From: Sipunculus nudus
Lineage: Eukaryota > Annelida > Sipuncula > Golfingiida > Sipunculidae
DNA length: 64,000 nt
Direction of reading: 5' to 3'
Assembly (NCBI GenBank): GCA_026874595.1
Contig: CM049318.1
Span: 1,561,241 to 1,625,240, forward strand
Positions 49,739 through 62,600 of the stretch are shown here, one piece after another. The notes beneath the pieces are model-generated. The model worked only from the letters and a program-made list of their open reading frames with translations, made no database searches and was not told the origin of the DNA. Position 1 is the first letter of the stretch. The number at the start of each line of letters is the position of its first letter. Made by a program: the position numbers and the translations under genes.

Positions 49739-50453
49739 CTGTAACGTTAGACACATTTAATCAGTTAACAACACTCAATATGATGTACAAAGGTACGGCA
49801 GGTAAGCTCAGGATACTGGATCAATTTTCAAATGTTTGTACGTCTACCTGCTGTAAGAAACTTTCTCTGGCACGAATATCTGCTAAAAAAAGCCGCACAT
49901 ATTTGTGAATCGTGTCAATTAACAGAGAGTGAATTCACTATGAACTTGCTCTAAATTTTGTTATGGCGGATGGAAGCGTTCTGAAGGACTTTCCAGTTCG
50001 CTGCTTTTCCAGAAAAAAAACGTAAAATGAGGTGGTTGGTAGCATATTTGCGAAACGCCCTTTGCAAAACACGGGTTCGTTTGACTTCCTGTCGGTTGTT
50101 CATGTTTAATGTGTTTGAATTATTTTGGTGACCCCCATATATATTATATACTTATGTGCCATAGAAGTGGCGTTTTTATGGCCTATATTTATAAAGGGTT
50201 AAATGATATATATAAATTAATTAATTTATTAATAGCAATATAGAAAACACTGAATCATACTTACAAGAGATCCCTTCAGCCATTCCGGCAGAGGTTTTTC
50301 ACAGACTATTGGTCGATCTAGTACCTCCTGCCTGTTGGAGTTGAACAGCAGGTTAAATGATTCATGAAAAGCGAGACATGGCATCGGCAAAATGTATGAC
50401 GCAATGATTAAAATCCATTGTAGCCGTGTGAACCGGTTTTTCTGGCGAAACAT
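48362..50453 (-). CDS. Carotenoid oxygenase (RPE65/BCO/NinaB family), two coding exons
   Basis: Exons 50453-50265 and 49738-48362 join in phase 0 to give 521 residues, close to the usual family length of about 530. Members are Fe(II)-dependent beta-propeller enzymes that cleave carotenoids, or isomerise retinyl esters in the case of RPE65. The sequence has the family opening PEWLKG...RNGPG (residues 56-69), a DGYSKLHSF stretch (83-91), and the four expected iron-binding histidines: H208 (SSSHPVPE), H261 (YMHSFG), H326 or H327 (MHHLNAFE) and H514 (NIHGRF). The acidic EDDGVLLS motif (470-477) is also present. Residues 11-28 form a hydrophobic segment, so the protein may have a signal peptide or membrane anchor; this is unusual for a family known mainly as cytosolic, mitochondrial or peripherally membrane-bound. 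Substrate cannot be told from sequence. The start ATG follows an in-frame splice acceptor, so a non-coding first exon probably lies upstream. Confidence 0.95.
50265..50453 (-). CDS. Carotenoid oxygenase, first coding exon
   Basis: 63 codons from ATG at 50453 to donor GTAAGTATG, phase 0. An acceptor (TTTTTCCTTTCAG) sits six bases before the ATG, implying an upstream leader exon. It encodes the hydrophobic N terminus and ends at PLPEWLKGSL, the conserved lead-in to the RNGPG motif of the next exon. Confidence 0.88.
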
Positions 50454-50649
50454 TGTCTCCTGAAAGGAAAAAGGTAAAAACAGAAATATTTTATTAACCA
50501 TGGTGATAAGAGCAGTTTCATTTTTGTTAACTGTGAACAGTTTTTTTGTACTCCTTTGTAGTTTGATAGTTTCGCTCACTTAATTTCACATATTTGTTTA
50601 TCGTATCTACTTTAATTGTCTACACAGCCCCTCTGATGAACGCTAATAT

Positions 50650-50672
50650 TCATATATATATGTATATATGTA

Positions 50673-50704
<32 letters not shown>

Positions 50705-50812
50705 ATCTTAAAAAAAATTTAATGAATATCGTGTGCAAAGAAGGATTGTTGGAAAGGAGTAAACAGATGAATGCGTCTCATCAGTTTCCATCAATTGTGT
50801 TCAGATTTAGAT

Positions 50813-50870
<58 letters not shown>
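50650..50870. repeat. Two TA microsatellites upstream of the carotenoid oxygenase
   Basis: (TA/GTATA)n near 50653-50703 and pure (TA)n at about 50816-50870. Confidence 0.9.
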
Positions 50871-50872
<2 letters not shown>

Positions 50873-50879
50873 TTTTATC

Positions 50880-53800
50880 ACTGGCAAGGGTCGATTGTAA
50901 GAAGTCCACACGATTCATTAACCGTCTCTCTTTAGAAATGAGAGGAGCCCAGCCAAAACACAAACACATTACGCTACTTGAACAGTGGAAGATGATGATA
51001 TATCAAATACTCGTTACTGTGGTTTCAGATTTCAGTTGACACATGAGCAGAGTGCCCCGGATGACAAGTCTTGTCAACTGCAATTTGTGTTTCTCAAGTA
51101 ACGAATGCGAATACGCAAACCAGTGCCGAACCCTGTCTGTTAACTTTATCAACCAGAAGAAGGCACAGGGTGTTTATATTAATGTAATTTGTAGATCAGT
51201 GTTGAGGGAGCCTGACATTTGACACCAAAGAAGCTGGTGTAATGATTTCACACATTCTTTTGGTTTTCCTCAGCATTTTACCGACGAGATCGTCACGGTA
51301 TTTAACAAACTTAAGTAGATTTATACTATGACTCTATTATATTAATTTGCGAGACAAATTGACTAATTCAAAGGAACTGAATACGTGTGACGTAACACCG
51401 GGTCATGAAGCAACCACCCTCATCGCCTTCGTCAAGTTTAATTTAACCAATAATCTCTTTGCAGTAAATGCGTCGTTTCTAAAAGGTTCCTATGCTAATT
51501 ACCTCCGCCAGAAGGGTATGCATCCATCCCCGTCCGTGTGTGTGCTTCTTGTTCACACAATAACTGACACAATCATGCATCTCATGATATATCAGGACAT
51601 TTCTGAAATCGATTAGATTTTTCTGTGGATCCGGCACAGGATCCGCATCCAGGAACTTCATCAAGGAAAATTCAGGAATGCACAGTCGCTTATGCATGAA
51701 TTAAAACAGGGGAAATCGGTCGAAAAACCGAAGGCAAACATGGGTTTAGGAGCATCCCCAAATATGGACCACCCACATGATGGAGGCTTGCATTTCTTAG
51801 ACTGCAGATTTCTAGTTTTACTCGTTTATTTCTGTTTTAAAGATAAGTCACGTGAATCAGTCCTGAAGAATTCCAACAGAGACGTATTTTTTACCAAAAA
51901 AAAAAGACTGCCAAGTATATCACAGTCATTCTCTGTTCGGCGTTTGTATTTCTACACACTTAGATGATTCAATCCGAATCCTGTTAAACTTTTTTTCGAC
52001 ACAGTTAACAGAGCAATGTCCTCCAAGCTGGTGTAAACCAAGCCCCGGGTAACGCCAGCGGTGGAACCTTTTTCAAACAATAACAAACCATTTGCCTGCA
52101 CAAACCATAGGTAATGGTTTCATAACTAATGTTATTCACACTGCAGCATACAGTGCACAGTTGAGGCCTACTCCCTAATTTTAACAGGTCCCGTACAGTA
52201 TACTGTCTGAGGTTGTACATCCATATATCGATACAGCGATCAATGCAAGATGATCTAATGATAATCGATGACTCTAACAACTACCAATGCGATTATAATT
52301 TGTTCTGAATGGGGTCGAAACGATTATCGATGGTTCTGACAAGATTAGGCGTAAAAGTAAATCTCCAGGATCTTAAGGAACACTTTTTAGCGAATCGCAC
52401 AACCCCTTGGCTTCCTAATATAAATTGAGGCTTAGGGGTGGTAAAAAGCGTTCCTCCGGCTTAAAGTCAGCAGATACATTTCACGTTGCCATTAAACTCT
52501 CTGCGCAAATATATTCCCGCCTCGACGCTGTGCTTGAGATATCTCTTAAGGCATCCCCACGCCCTTATCGAATCTTCACTGATTAATCCTCCCAATTATT
52601 CCATAGGAACGCTACAGGGGGCCACCATTTTCCATACGAATTAAAACCCTGATGTTGACAGAGGTCAGTGTGGGGAGACTAAATCCGAGCATCAGTGATA
52701 CAGCTGCCCTCAAATTCTGCGTTATTGCTCCAACACCTCCACTAGACAGGCCCAGTCGATGCAATGGTTAAAGCATAATTCCTGCAACTTACAAAGCCAT
52801 CAAACTTAGAACGCAACGCTTAGAACAGGTACTACCACCTCCCGGCAAATTATATAACTAAATTACGGTCTCTTGCCGACTGTTTCGTGATATGAGCTGG
52901 CACTGAGTTACATGAAATCACATTTTAATTTATACATTTTAGTAGCAAACGTTAATGCTAAAGCCCAGGCAGGGCTACACCTCCACCAAAACCCGAAGGT
53001 CACAACTAGCATTTGGGAGGTCAAAATAGTATATGCACCTACACTTGAAGGAGCACATGGGACACAGGTCTGGCCTCACATTCTCTGTAGCTTACTTCGC
53101 CTGTGCACGCTTCGTCAAAAGTCATGTATACCACACGGTGACCGATTAATTGCTTACTGCTTACAACAAGCATGTGGCTCACTTTGTGTACTCTTTAATG
53201 AAAATTCACGTGCTTACTTTGAAGATCATAAAGTAATCATTGCCCAGATATGACAACAGAGGATGTGGAGATCTTCTACAATGGAGATACCCACCAATGC
53301 ATTACTAAAGCAATTGCTTTAACCCCCTCATTAGATAAAAGGTATGAATAACAGACGTACGTCACACCTGACACGTATGTATTACGGATAGGTAAGTAAG
53401 TATACATATTAATATGTAGTGCAAGGAAAATATTCTTAATCAGATGGAGAAAGCCTATCAAGATATTTAATGGCATATTAAGAGCAGTGACAATTTGTAA
53501 CATTGTTTATTAAGATAATGAGGGTTGTCGGAATTTTTTTCATCTCATATTCCAAGTTCAGACTTTAACATGTTTTTAATAAAAGAATTAGCCAGGCTGT
53601 CCGTTTAGTTTATATTCATGTGTTTATAACAGTTGGTGGCTATCAAAATAGATTTGCCCTGAACAATACTAATAAGATAATAAAAATAATATCATCTGCA
53701 TGAAGCGCAAATGCCCAGTTATAATTGAGTTATAAGTAAAAATACCTGTATGTGTCTGCTGGTCATATCTTGTACCAACTTTATGTATAACTTGGACACA

Positions 53801-56199
53801 ACACATTCGGGGATACACGTGTGGTTTGTTTACATGCCGGGTGGGTGTGTCACTGGTAGCGCCGTTAACAAGTGACCCATGGGTCATGAGGCTCAGCTGC
53901 CAAGCATGACCTGCGACATCATGGGCTGAGATTCACAACTTCCAGTCAAATTTTTGTAGAACCTATTTGGCAATTTGTTGAAATATATATCACCTATGTC
54001 TGATTTAAACACAGTGAATTGATGGTCTGGGGATAAATGTATGATTGTTAAACTATCAGGAACTATTCCCATAGCTTGCTTGATACCTGTCAGTCTCAAA
54101 AGGAACACCACAAAGGGCAAATATAAGATCAAAATATTTAGCAAAATTCAAGGAAATCCTTGCACGAATTATTGAGAAACGGGTGCTTCTGTATGAATTT
54201 TTATTCAATACAAGCCAACTGTACTGCACTTTTATAAATGATGGTAATATTTATTAAGAAATATTTGACTAAATCCTTAACAAGATTACATTAATATACG
54301 TCCGACTGCATTCACTTCAACGGTTCTTGTGATAATATGATCAAAAGGAATTTAAAGATGGTTGCCTGGTGGCCATATTGGACTTCTGGCAGGTCTGAAA
54401 TCTGACAACAAACATTCTCTAAATCGGACTAAACATTGAAGAAAAATCACTGAAACTGCACTGACAAAATGATTTCTAAGGTGGCAACTGGCAGACATAA
54501 TGGATTTCTGCAAGTCTGACATTTGATATCACACATCCTCCAATAAGAGACCAAACTTGGGGCAAAATTCTCCAAAGGATGTTACAGTAATGAATGACCA
54601 AAACAATTCAAAAGGCATGTTCAGGCCCTCATATCAGATTTATTGATATGTGTCAAGAAATCCTTTATTTGTCATATTTAAGGTCTTTTAAGAGATCATC
54701 TTTTTAATATATTAAGGTGTTATAGAAGAAAATCATTAACTTGTTATTACTTTAAGAAACATGGTACTTCTTGTATAGTTGACCTTGGGTCAAGATCGGT
54801 ATGCAGCACACAGGGTTCTTTAATGTGACAAATGTGTATAACAGCCAGCAAGCTTTGTTTACGTGTACAGCGGAGACACAGATTCAAGGGATAAACTTGC
54901 CCTGGGACAGTGCTGTCTGTCCAAGTACAGCCAGGTCAGACAATGGACAAGTGGGTGCAGCCTTGAAGTGTCGGGGACAGCATGAGTATCTTCAGTACTT
55001 GCCAGATTGTAAAAGAGAGAAGGTGGTTCCAGACAAGCATAAGAAATAAAATAATACCGGTGACCGCAAGTTACTCAAGACATCAAAATAGAATACCGGA
55101 CTTTGTAAAATACCTGGGAATAAGAAGAAGTATGATGATATAGTGGAACCTTGTGCCTTTTTTATATGAAACATTGATCAGCCCAGGTTAATAGACTTAA
55201 CATAAGAATTATGCATAACAGGGTGGCTAGCCATGAAGATTCAGTATACACAAAAACTCTACTTTGATAATAAGGGAAGTGACAATTAAGTGAAGAAAAA
55301 GTGAACTTGAACGATATTCGTGACGTGTGCATTAAAGGAACTTATTAAAGAAGATCAACCAAGAGGAAAGACTTTATTTGTTTGAATGGACTTTGTATTG
55401 TTTTAGTTGGACGATTACAAATGGTAAGTAGAAACTCATTGATATTGTTTGATTGATTATTGGTATAATGATTTGTTCTGTGTGTCTCATGTGATGCTGG
55501 AGTTGGCATAATTATAGAATGTATTATTGTTATATTTTTATATAAATAGTTAGATTTGTACATTGGATTTGTTTGTTATTTATCATCCTTGATCGCTGCG
55601 AAAGACATAGTCACTTAAATAAACAATTAACTAAAAATTATCTTATATACACACATATTTGTGACAATATGCAAATATAAAAAGTGTAAGTCCAATATTT
55701 TTTATTATCACTCTGCTTTTCAATGGGGTCAGCAGGGCAGGTAAACTGCAAAACCTTAAAGAAAAGAAATGCAGAAAGTATGACTAAGAGTCTTGTAATA
55801 AAAAAAGTCATACTAAATCCAGGTACACATCCACATATTATGAGACAAACACTTGCTTTTAGATCTGGCGATTAATATAAATATTCAGTTATCTAGGAAA
55901 CTAAGTTTATTGCTATGATTCCATAAAATAAACTGCAAAATCTCCGATCATCAAGATTCCCATCCTCCTATTAATCAGTAGCTAAACCTTAATACTATAC
56001 TTTCATAGTCTTAATGCCTGGCTGAAGCATTCCAGCAACGGTTTTTTTTTTGTTATGCAGTAAGAGGTACTTATCACTCAGCCTTATCACTTAATAGGCT
56101 CATACAAAAGGGAGTCATATGTCACCAGTGTCACTCACAATTACAGCTACACAGCGAGATGTACCATTCGGAGTGCAATGGTTATATATACAAGAAAAA
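50880..56199. other. No supported gene
   Basis: Includes 51240-51690, which reads like an interspersed repeat (CAAATTGACTAATTC..., TGATATATCAGGACATTT), and the tandem pair at 54365. A minus-strand end similar to the AGCTCAGCTGA family (CATGAGGCTCAGCTG) lies at 53884. No exon could be supported. Confidence 0.45.
54365..54610. repeat. Two diverged tandem units of about 120 bp
   Basis: AAGATGGTTGCCTGGTGGCC and AAGGTGGCAACTGGCAGACA begin two related units, each followed by ATTGGACTTCTG or ATGGATTTCTG and a TCTGACA block. Confidence 0.55.
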
Positions 56200-57290
56200 A
56201 AGAGATGGTCTACAAAATAAGTTATTATGAACATCCCTGACCTATGACCTTGGCCTTTTGCCCATATATCAACTTGATTCTTTCTAAATGATGGGTAACT
56301 ACTAACCCCTAAAGTCTGGTGTTATTACTTGCCAACCTCCTGACCAGCTGACCCCAAAATCAATAAGTTATTTCTTCAAGCAAAAAGACCCATAAATATG
56401 AAGTTTGAATCAAATTGAGTGATGCATAGATGTGGGATATGTGAAAGACTGAAGGTTTGGGTTGAAAAGTTTCACTTGAAATATGTTCACAAGTATTTAG
56501 AACAATTTAATATTGTAACCTTGACCTTTGACCTTTTGAACTCAACATCAATAGGCTTCTTCGCCTATTGGTAAGTAAGCCATATATGACAGATGGAAGG
56601 TATAGATTGAAAAGTTTGCCTAAAAATGACTTCACGCAAGAAGTGGGTGCTGTGAACTTGACCTTTGACCTCAAAATCAACAGGTCTTTTCCCCTGTTGG
56701 CAGAGAAGCGATATCAGTGCTGGAAGGTTTGGAATGAAAAGTCTAGCTTGACATGTGTCCACAACCTTTTAAAAGAAGTGTAACTTGTGAAACTGACCTT
56801 TGACCCTGTGACCTCAAAATCTGTAGGATTCTTCTCCCACTAAGTAGGTGAGCTATTTGTGAAAGATAAAAAATTTGGGATGAAAGGTTTGGCTTAAATT
56901 GCATCCACAGGCTTTTCAAAGAAGTGGCTCCTGTTACCTTGACCTTTGACCTTGTGCCCTAAAAAAAATTATGGTTCTTTCACTGTTGGTAGGTGAGCTG
57001 TATGTGAAAGAGTGAAGGTTTGGGATGAAAATTTTGGCTAAAAGAATTATTTCGGGGATGGGGGGCAAACACACCCTGTACCTTCGAGAATTTGGGTCAC
57101 AGTGACCTAATATCAGGTTTGCAAGCAGATCTTTTTAGAACCTCCAAGACTGCATAGAGTTCATGACCCTAGCCCCTACGGTAAGGATTTGTGCCCTTTT
57201 AACGTACGGACGTCCGGCCGGACGGAAGGACGACGGACAAAGACCCATCGCTATAGCCCAGCATGACTGAAAGTCAGCCGAGCTAAAAAC
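56200..57290 (-). mobile_element. Repeat element with AGCTCGGCTGA end and about 130-150 bp internal units
   Basis: On the minus strand it begins TTTTTAGCTCGGCTGACTTT, then GTCCGTCGTCCTTCCGTCCG, as in the element at 41340. Inside are about six units with TTGACCTTTGACC, GGTGAGCTGTATGTGAAAG and GGTTTGGGATGAAA. The internal repeat differs from the one at 41340, so related ends bracket different arrays. Confidence 0.7.
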
Positions 57291-57454
57291 GGGCCGGGTC
57301 ATGCCAGTCATAGTCGTGTTGCCCCTTTCTACCTCCGCAATACGGCTTCTTCCACCTTGTAAACTATATCGGAAATCGTCAGTTGTAGATGACACCCCTT
57401 AAAACGCCTTATATTCACGAAAACATACATAGCCTAGTGTAATTGTCTCACCGA

Positions 57455-57500
57455 GCCGCCATCTTGAAAATTCCAATAGGCGCCGCCATGCGGCCAAAAA
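57455..57500 (-). promoter_or_regulatory. Candidate minus-strand promoter or first exon
   Basis: On the minus strand a GC-rich stretch contains GCCGCATGGCGGC and CAAGATGGCGGC (a YY1-type core-promoter motif), followed by CTCG|GTGAGAC, a good splice donor. A CCAAT pentamer lies on the plus strand here. It is the nearest plausible leader exon upstream of the carotenoid oxygenase, 7 kb away, but the link is inference. Confidence 0.25.
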
Positions 57501-58275
57501 ATTTCAGGCCGTAAATGAAGTTGTCGCCCGGGTAACAGGATGATTTCCACCTCACTAGGTATTTTTTAAATACTGCATAATATTCTCTTCGGTGTATTCA
57601 ATAGACAACCATTAATTAACAACATTCTTGCATACATGTATTATTTTAAGTAAAAAATTATCAAAATTAAAAATAACGGAATAGTTCAAGAGCTACTTTC
57701 CCCCCGACAGTTCGAGATTTTTACCACGAATTCTGATTTTTATGGAAAAAATAAAGTTAAACACAAGCGAAAAATAATCATACCACATTGGTCTCCTCGA
57801 TAAGAGCCTCGTTCTGTGAATCACCAGTGACTGAATGGGCTGCGGCGGTTCCCTAGAGAGCTGTTATCAGCTGAAACTGGGGAAATAAAGCACACGGCAG
57901 GCCAGCATCACGTGTTCTTGTCCTTTTTACTATGTGTAGCTGCCCTTTGACACTGAAGTAGGCTTCACAATAGCTGATAGCGGCCGCCTGATAACAGAAA
58001 AAATAAAAAGTCTATTTGCGCTGAGAAAACTCTGTTATAACACAGCCGCATGAGAGATAACCTGTGATAACGTGTTGTGTCATGGCTCACTGATACATGC
58101 ATACTATAAGCCGATGGCGTGATATAACACATGAACATCTGTATGTGTTTAATAGCGGCTGATAATCTCCTATTGAGGATTACCAACATGAGTTTCAGAT
58201 TTCCCCATTGATTGTGGTTTCATTATAATTAATTTTATTATTATAATTATTATTAATTTTTATTTTTATTATTTA

Positions 58276-58277
<2 letters not shown>

Positions 58278-58311
<34 letters not shown>

Positions 58312-58312
58312 G
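58278..58312. repeat. ATT microsatellite
   Basis: (TTA)n, about 11 units, 60 bp left of the foldback element. Confidence 0.92.
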
Positions 58313-58373
58313 TCTCATACGTGTTTGGCACAGGGCCCAGTTAAATATTCTCCAATACGGGATTGATTGCGTA

Positions 58374-59696
58374 CGGAGCCCGGGAGACGACATGGTGAAA
58401 AATATTTATTAATTCGTGCGCACGAATTACTAATCCGTGCGCACGAATTACTAATTCGTGGCCACGAATTACTCGGTGTGAAAAAATAAGTTTTCAAGGT
58501 GGAAAAAATATTTATTAATTCGTGCGCACGAATTACTCATCCGTGCGCATGAATTACTAATTCGTGGCCACGAATTACTAATCCGTGCGCACAAATTACT
58601 AGGGATGAAAAATATATTTCCAAGGTGGAAAAATATTTATTTCAATAGGATAACAAAGTAGCCGAAAAGGCTATAATGCAACTGCTCTCCTGCATATAAA
58701 AATTAAAAGAAAGTGAAAAATTAACATGAATGCATATATGTATATGTAAATGATCAGATTGAAACAGTGCTTATAGAGAATTAGAATTAATATTTTTCAA
58801 AATTTCCAAACGCTTATTGGCTTTCAAATATATCATGTTTATGTGTTCCTGTCAGGAAAGCGAATCCCAAATATGACATGAGAAGTTCTGTGAAGTTCAT
58901 TTCAGCTAGTTTATGTGTAATTTGCAATTTAGCATCACCGTCAAATGGCGATTGAGAACTGTGACTGGAGTTACTTTGTGAAGCAAAATAACTGTTAAAA
59001 ATTTCAGCCTGATCGGCTTTGTCTATAATAATGTTCCCATTATGCCCGAACGATGATAAGGTAGGTTGTTGTTTTTTTTTACCAGAGAAAGCCTTATAAA
59101 TTTTCCACTATTCACGGCAACTGGATCTGTGAGTTTTATATTTATATTCTTATTCTACTTTCAATATACAGAGTTCCGAATTTTCCAAGGTAGGAAGTCA
59201 CGGAACTGTCGGATGGCGCTGGGCTCCATTTTGACAACCGTGTGTGCCCGCTGAAACTGCCAGCCTGTGTCTAGACTGAGTCGATGTGTGCTTGCTTCTC
59301 ATTGGCTAGTAATTCGTGCGCACGAATTAATAACTCATGCGCACGAATAAATAGCCATTGAGCATTGAGCCAGAAACATAAGAGAGCTGTTCTCATTGGT
59401 CACTAATTCGTGGGCACGGATTAGTAATTCGTGTGCACGGATTAGTAATTCGTGGCCACGAATTAGTAATTCGTGCGCAAGGATTAGTAATTCGTGCGCA
59501 CGAATTAATAAATATTTTTTCCACCTTGGAAATACATTTTTCACACCTAGTAATTCGTGCGCACGGATTAGTATTTCGTGGCAACGAATTACTAATTCGT
59601 GCGCACGGATTAGTAATTTGTGCGCACGGATTAGTAATTCGTGCGCACGAATGAATAAATATTTTTCACCATGTCGTCTCCCAGGCTCCGTAATTG
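58374..59696. mobile_element. Foldback-type element with palindrome-array arms
   Basis: The outer ends are inverted: CGGAGCCCGGGAGACGACAT and, on the other strand, CGGAGCCTGGGAGACGACAT, each followed by GGTGAAAAATATTTATT. The arms (58374-58650 and 59305-59696) are arrays of short palindromes, mainly AATTCGTGCGCACGAATT and AATTCGTGGCCACGAATT. ATTGCG flanks both sides as a likely target duplication. Long inverted arms made of subrepeats are the defining trait of foldback elements. No transposase is visible in the interior. Confidence 0.75.
58815..59062 (-). pseudogene. LINE-like ORF2 fragment inside the foldback element
   Basis: About 80 codons are open on the minus strand and include GNIIIDKADQAEIFNSYFAS, the linker between endonuclease and reverse transcriptase that is common in non-LTR elements. 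No RT core motif follows before the stop, so it is a captured or truncated piece. Confidence 0.45.
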
Positions 59697-59699
59697 CGT

Positions 59700-62600
59700 G
59701 TTTTTACAAACAGGAAAGAAGTTTAATACTGCACGGGATCTAGGGTCTTGCAAGCGCAGTCTGTTTATGCTTTTCCACATGGGCGCAGTCGGATATACCA
59801 TCAGATCATATGAACATTGTCAAAATACTAGGGCAGTGACTAAGTGTCACGGGTTCATAAATTAAATAATTAAGGCCGCGGTTTGGTATACGTCCAGGGA
59901 TGCGGGTATTTGTGTACACATCGTGTTTGGTTTTACTGACGTATTAGAAATAAAGATGCACCAAACTTGTATCAAATTACACCTTTGGTTTTATCCTAAA
60001 ACCTTTAAATACACATCAATACATTCAAGTTTGATATGATTATGTAAGCTGCAGGTTTTGGTAGGTTTGGTTTATTCGTTCACATTGCTATCCGTGATAC
60101 AATCTGCTATAGCTAGGGCTGTGTATATATGGAGCCCCAGATCGACCGGTCTGGAAATCAAAGACCAGTGCCAAGGCAAGAGGTCCCCATAAAAAGACAG
60201 TATCTATAGCAATGCCAAGGTCCGCTTTTGTTGTTTTCATGTTATTTCAGCGTGCACCCTATGACCACCCAGACTCTGGCACATAGTGCTACATGTGTTT
60301 TATACTGATATCACTCTTTCGCCAAAAGCCGTGTCTTTTCTATTTAAACCACTTGCATTTAGGAATTGCGGAAACGGCCAGGACCACTCGTCTCTCATGT
60401 CAAACTTCAAAATTAAAAAAAAAAATGTTTCACAATTCAAGGTTTATATTGCAAAATCAGGGAATGCTTACCAAATATTGAGACTGAAGTTTTTACCACG
60501 AAAATATTCATGTCACAAATCTTACCCCAGTATAACGCATATATACTAGTGTGCGGCTGAGGTATTCTGTATACCTACGCCACAGGTGTATTCTAAAGCC
60601 CGGGTGCATTGTACAGACAAGACATTTTACCAGCAATCCCTAAAGACTAGACTATTACCAATGTGGCGAATAAGATTATCCACAGAGTGTGACCAATATT
60701 TTGCTATGACCTTCGTGGAGTTTCCTCCTTAGGCTATTCCCCTGCCAAGCTTATTTCCATAATTTTTTTGGGCGGCTAGATACATTCACGAAAACATTTT
60801 CATAGGTTAAATATTTCCGAGTCTACAAAATTAAAATAATAACTGCCCTATACTGATTCCAGGTTCTTGCGCCAGATGGTGATTCGGGTCGCATTACGTT
60901 TGTTCCGAGGCAGTAACAAATTACAAACAATGCCACCTATTTCTGGAATTGTGGAGATGGATCGCCAGCTGCTTCACAGTTATTTAAGAGGTTCTAAACA
61001 TTATTACTTTAGTTGTGCACTGCTGTCAGCAAAGACAGCCCCGGAGCTCATGCTGTATACGACAGTCGTCCTGTTCTTTATGTGATGATGTCGGCATAAC
61101 CGGTGCCGGTATCCGCACCCAGTTCAAGTTATTACTGCAATGTTAACCGGTCAGATGTTTTTCTCGCCAACTCGTGGAAGCCGGTTACCGCGCAAGCTTG
61201 GTTCCGTCAAGCATTCCAAGATTTAGCGCATATTAGAAGTATTGTAACTTTAATCCATTATATTATAATACCTGGAATGTTATTTTCTTGTAAGGCTTGA
61301 ATATAAACAGTTATTTCTGTGTGAGATGATGTTACGGTAAGGATAAAACCATAGTTCCTAGCGTTCTTTGAAAGTTTTTGAATTGACTAGCTATATCTAA
61401 GTCGACGCAGCACGTGGTTTTACTTTTGCTAGTATAAAGAAGTACTCTGTAAGTTTTTATTATCTCTGTATATTTGTAATATTACTTCGTAATCACAATT
61501 AATAACTGTAAAGTTGAAGCTGTGTTCTTGTGGCTTTCTGAGATGGATAACGGTAGTTCATGTCATTTTCTGATATGATATTTCGGCTAACATTCCGATT
61601 GTCGTGAAAAGCCATTTTACTGAGGGAATTTATAAACATATGTTGTTTGGTGTTCCAGTTGATCGTATTATCTGGTAACCCTGATGTGAAACTGACACGT
61701 ATATGAACCTGTTCAAGTTATATCAAACTATGTGTAGCGTAAAGCACATGTAACTGTTGGATGTAATTGATATTCCAAGTTCATCTGAATGATAAATTAC
61801 ATGGATAGTACGATTGTCTCCATGCAGTTATCCGTCAGTCAGGTTTAAATATTTTATCAAACGCTTGAGGTGATATCATGATATTATGCCCGATAATAAA
61901 CGATTACTTATCAAGATTCTGTAGAACTGAAACCATAATAACCATATATAATGTATCAGTTGTCTGGTAAACAATATTATTATTTTAGGATTATTTTAAA
62001 CTTATATCCATGTAAGCTGTTTATGTTATAACTAGTGTTGATGGTAAAATCATATTTCTTTCACTACTTTTAAGCTGTATTTCCTGTTCCGATGTCGGGA
62101 CAGCCAGTGAAGTGAGTATTGACATGTAATAACAATGTTATCTCAACACGTCACTTGTCAGTAATTTTAATTATGGACTAAGGTCATTTGATATGCCATG
62201 AGCAACTATGACTTAAGTGTCAAGGTCATATATTTACATATTATTTATTAATTTCAGGATGACCATAGTACTGTTTACTTATGTCTGATATTGGTCTATA
62301 TAGTGGTGGCTAACAGATAATACCTAGAATGTGTTCTTGTTAATTTAATTAATGACTCATGATGGTAATTCTGTTATCGTAATCTTGTTTTGTAGTTCGC
62401 TGGACCATGCACACTACCACAAAGCGGACATAGCCGACCACCCTTTCTTTTTGTTATCAATACACTTTAAGGTTGTTAATCACCTGCATTTTATTGTGGC
62501 CTTGTCAAAATATGATGTGTCAACAGATTGAATGTACACTGTGGTTTGCCCACAGTCTGAATTTATTATAAGTATGGATTAACTGTTTTACTGCATAACA

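Noticed and set aside
54801-55049. Plus-strand 82-codon frame
   Set aside because: Protein-like in parts, but no splice sites, motif or related copy supports it.
57135-57395. Minus-strand 86-codon frame as a coding exon
   Set aside because: It begins at a non-ATG codon and runs into the end of an interspersed repeat; no acceptor with a good pyrimidine tract was found.
58315-59743. Repeated NSCARIS or HELLIRA peptides as coding
   Set aside because: They arise from the palindromic AATTCGTGCGCACGAATT arrays of a foldback element.
60867-61085. Plus-strand 72-codon frame
   Set aside because: No convincing start, homology or exon context; expected by chance in non-coding DNA.
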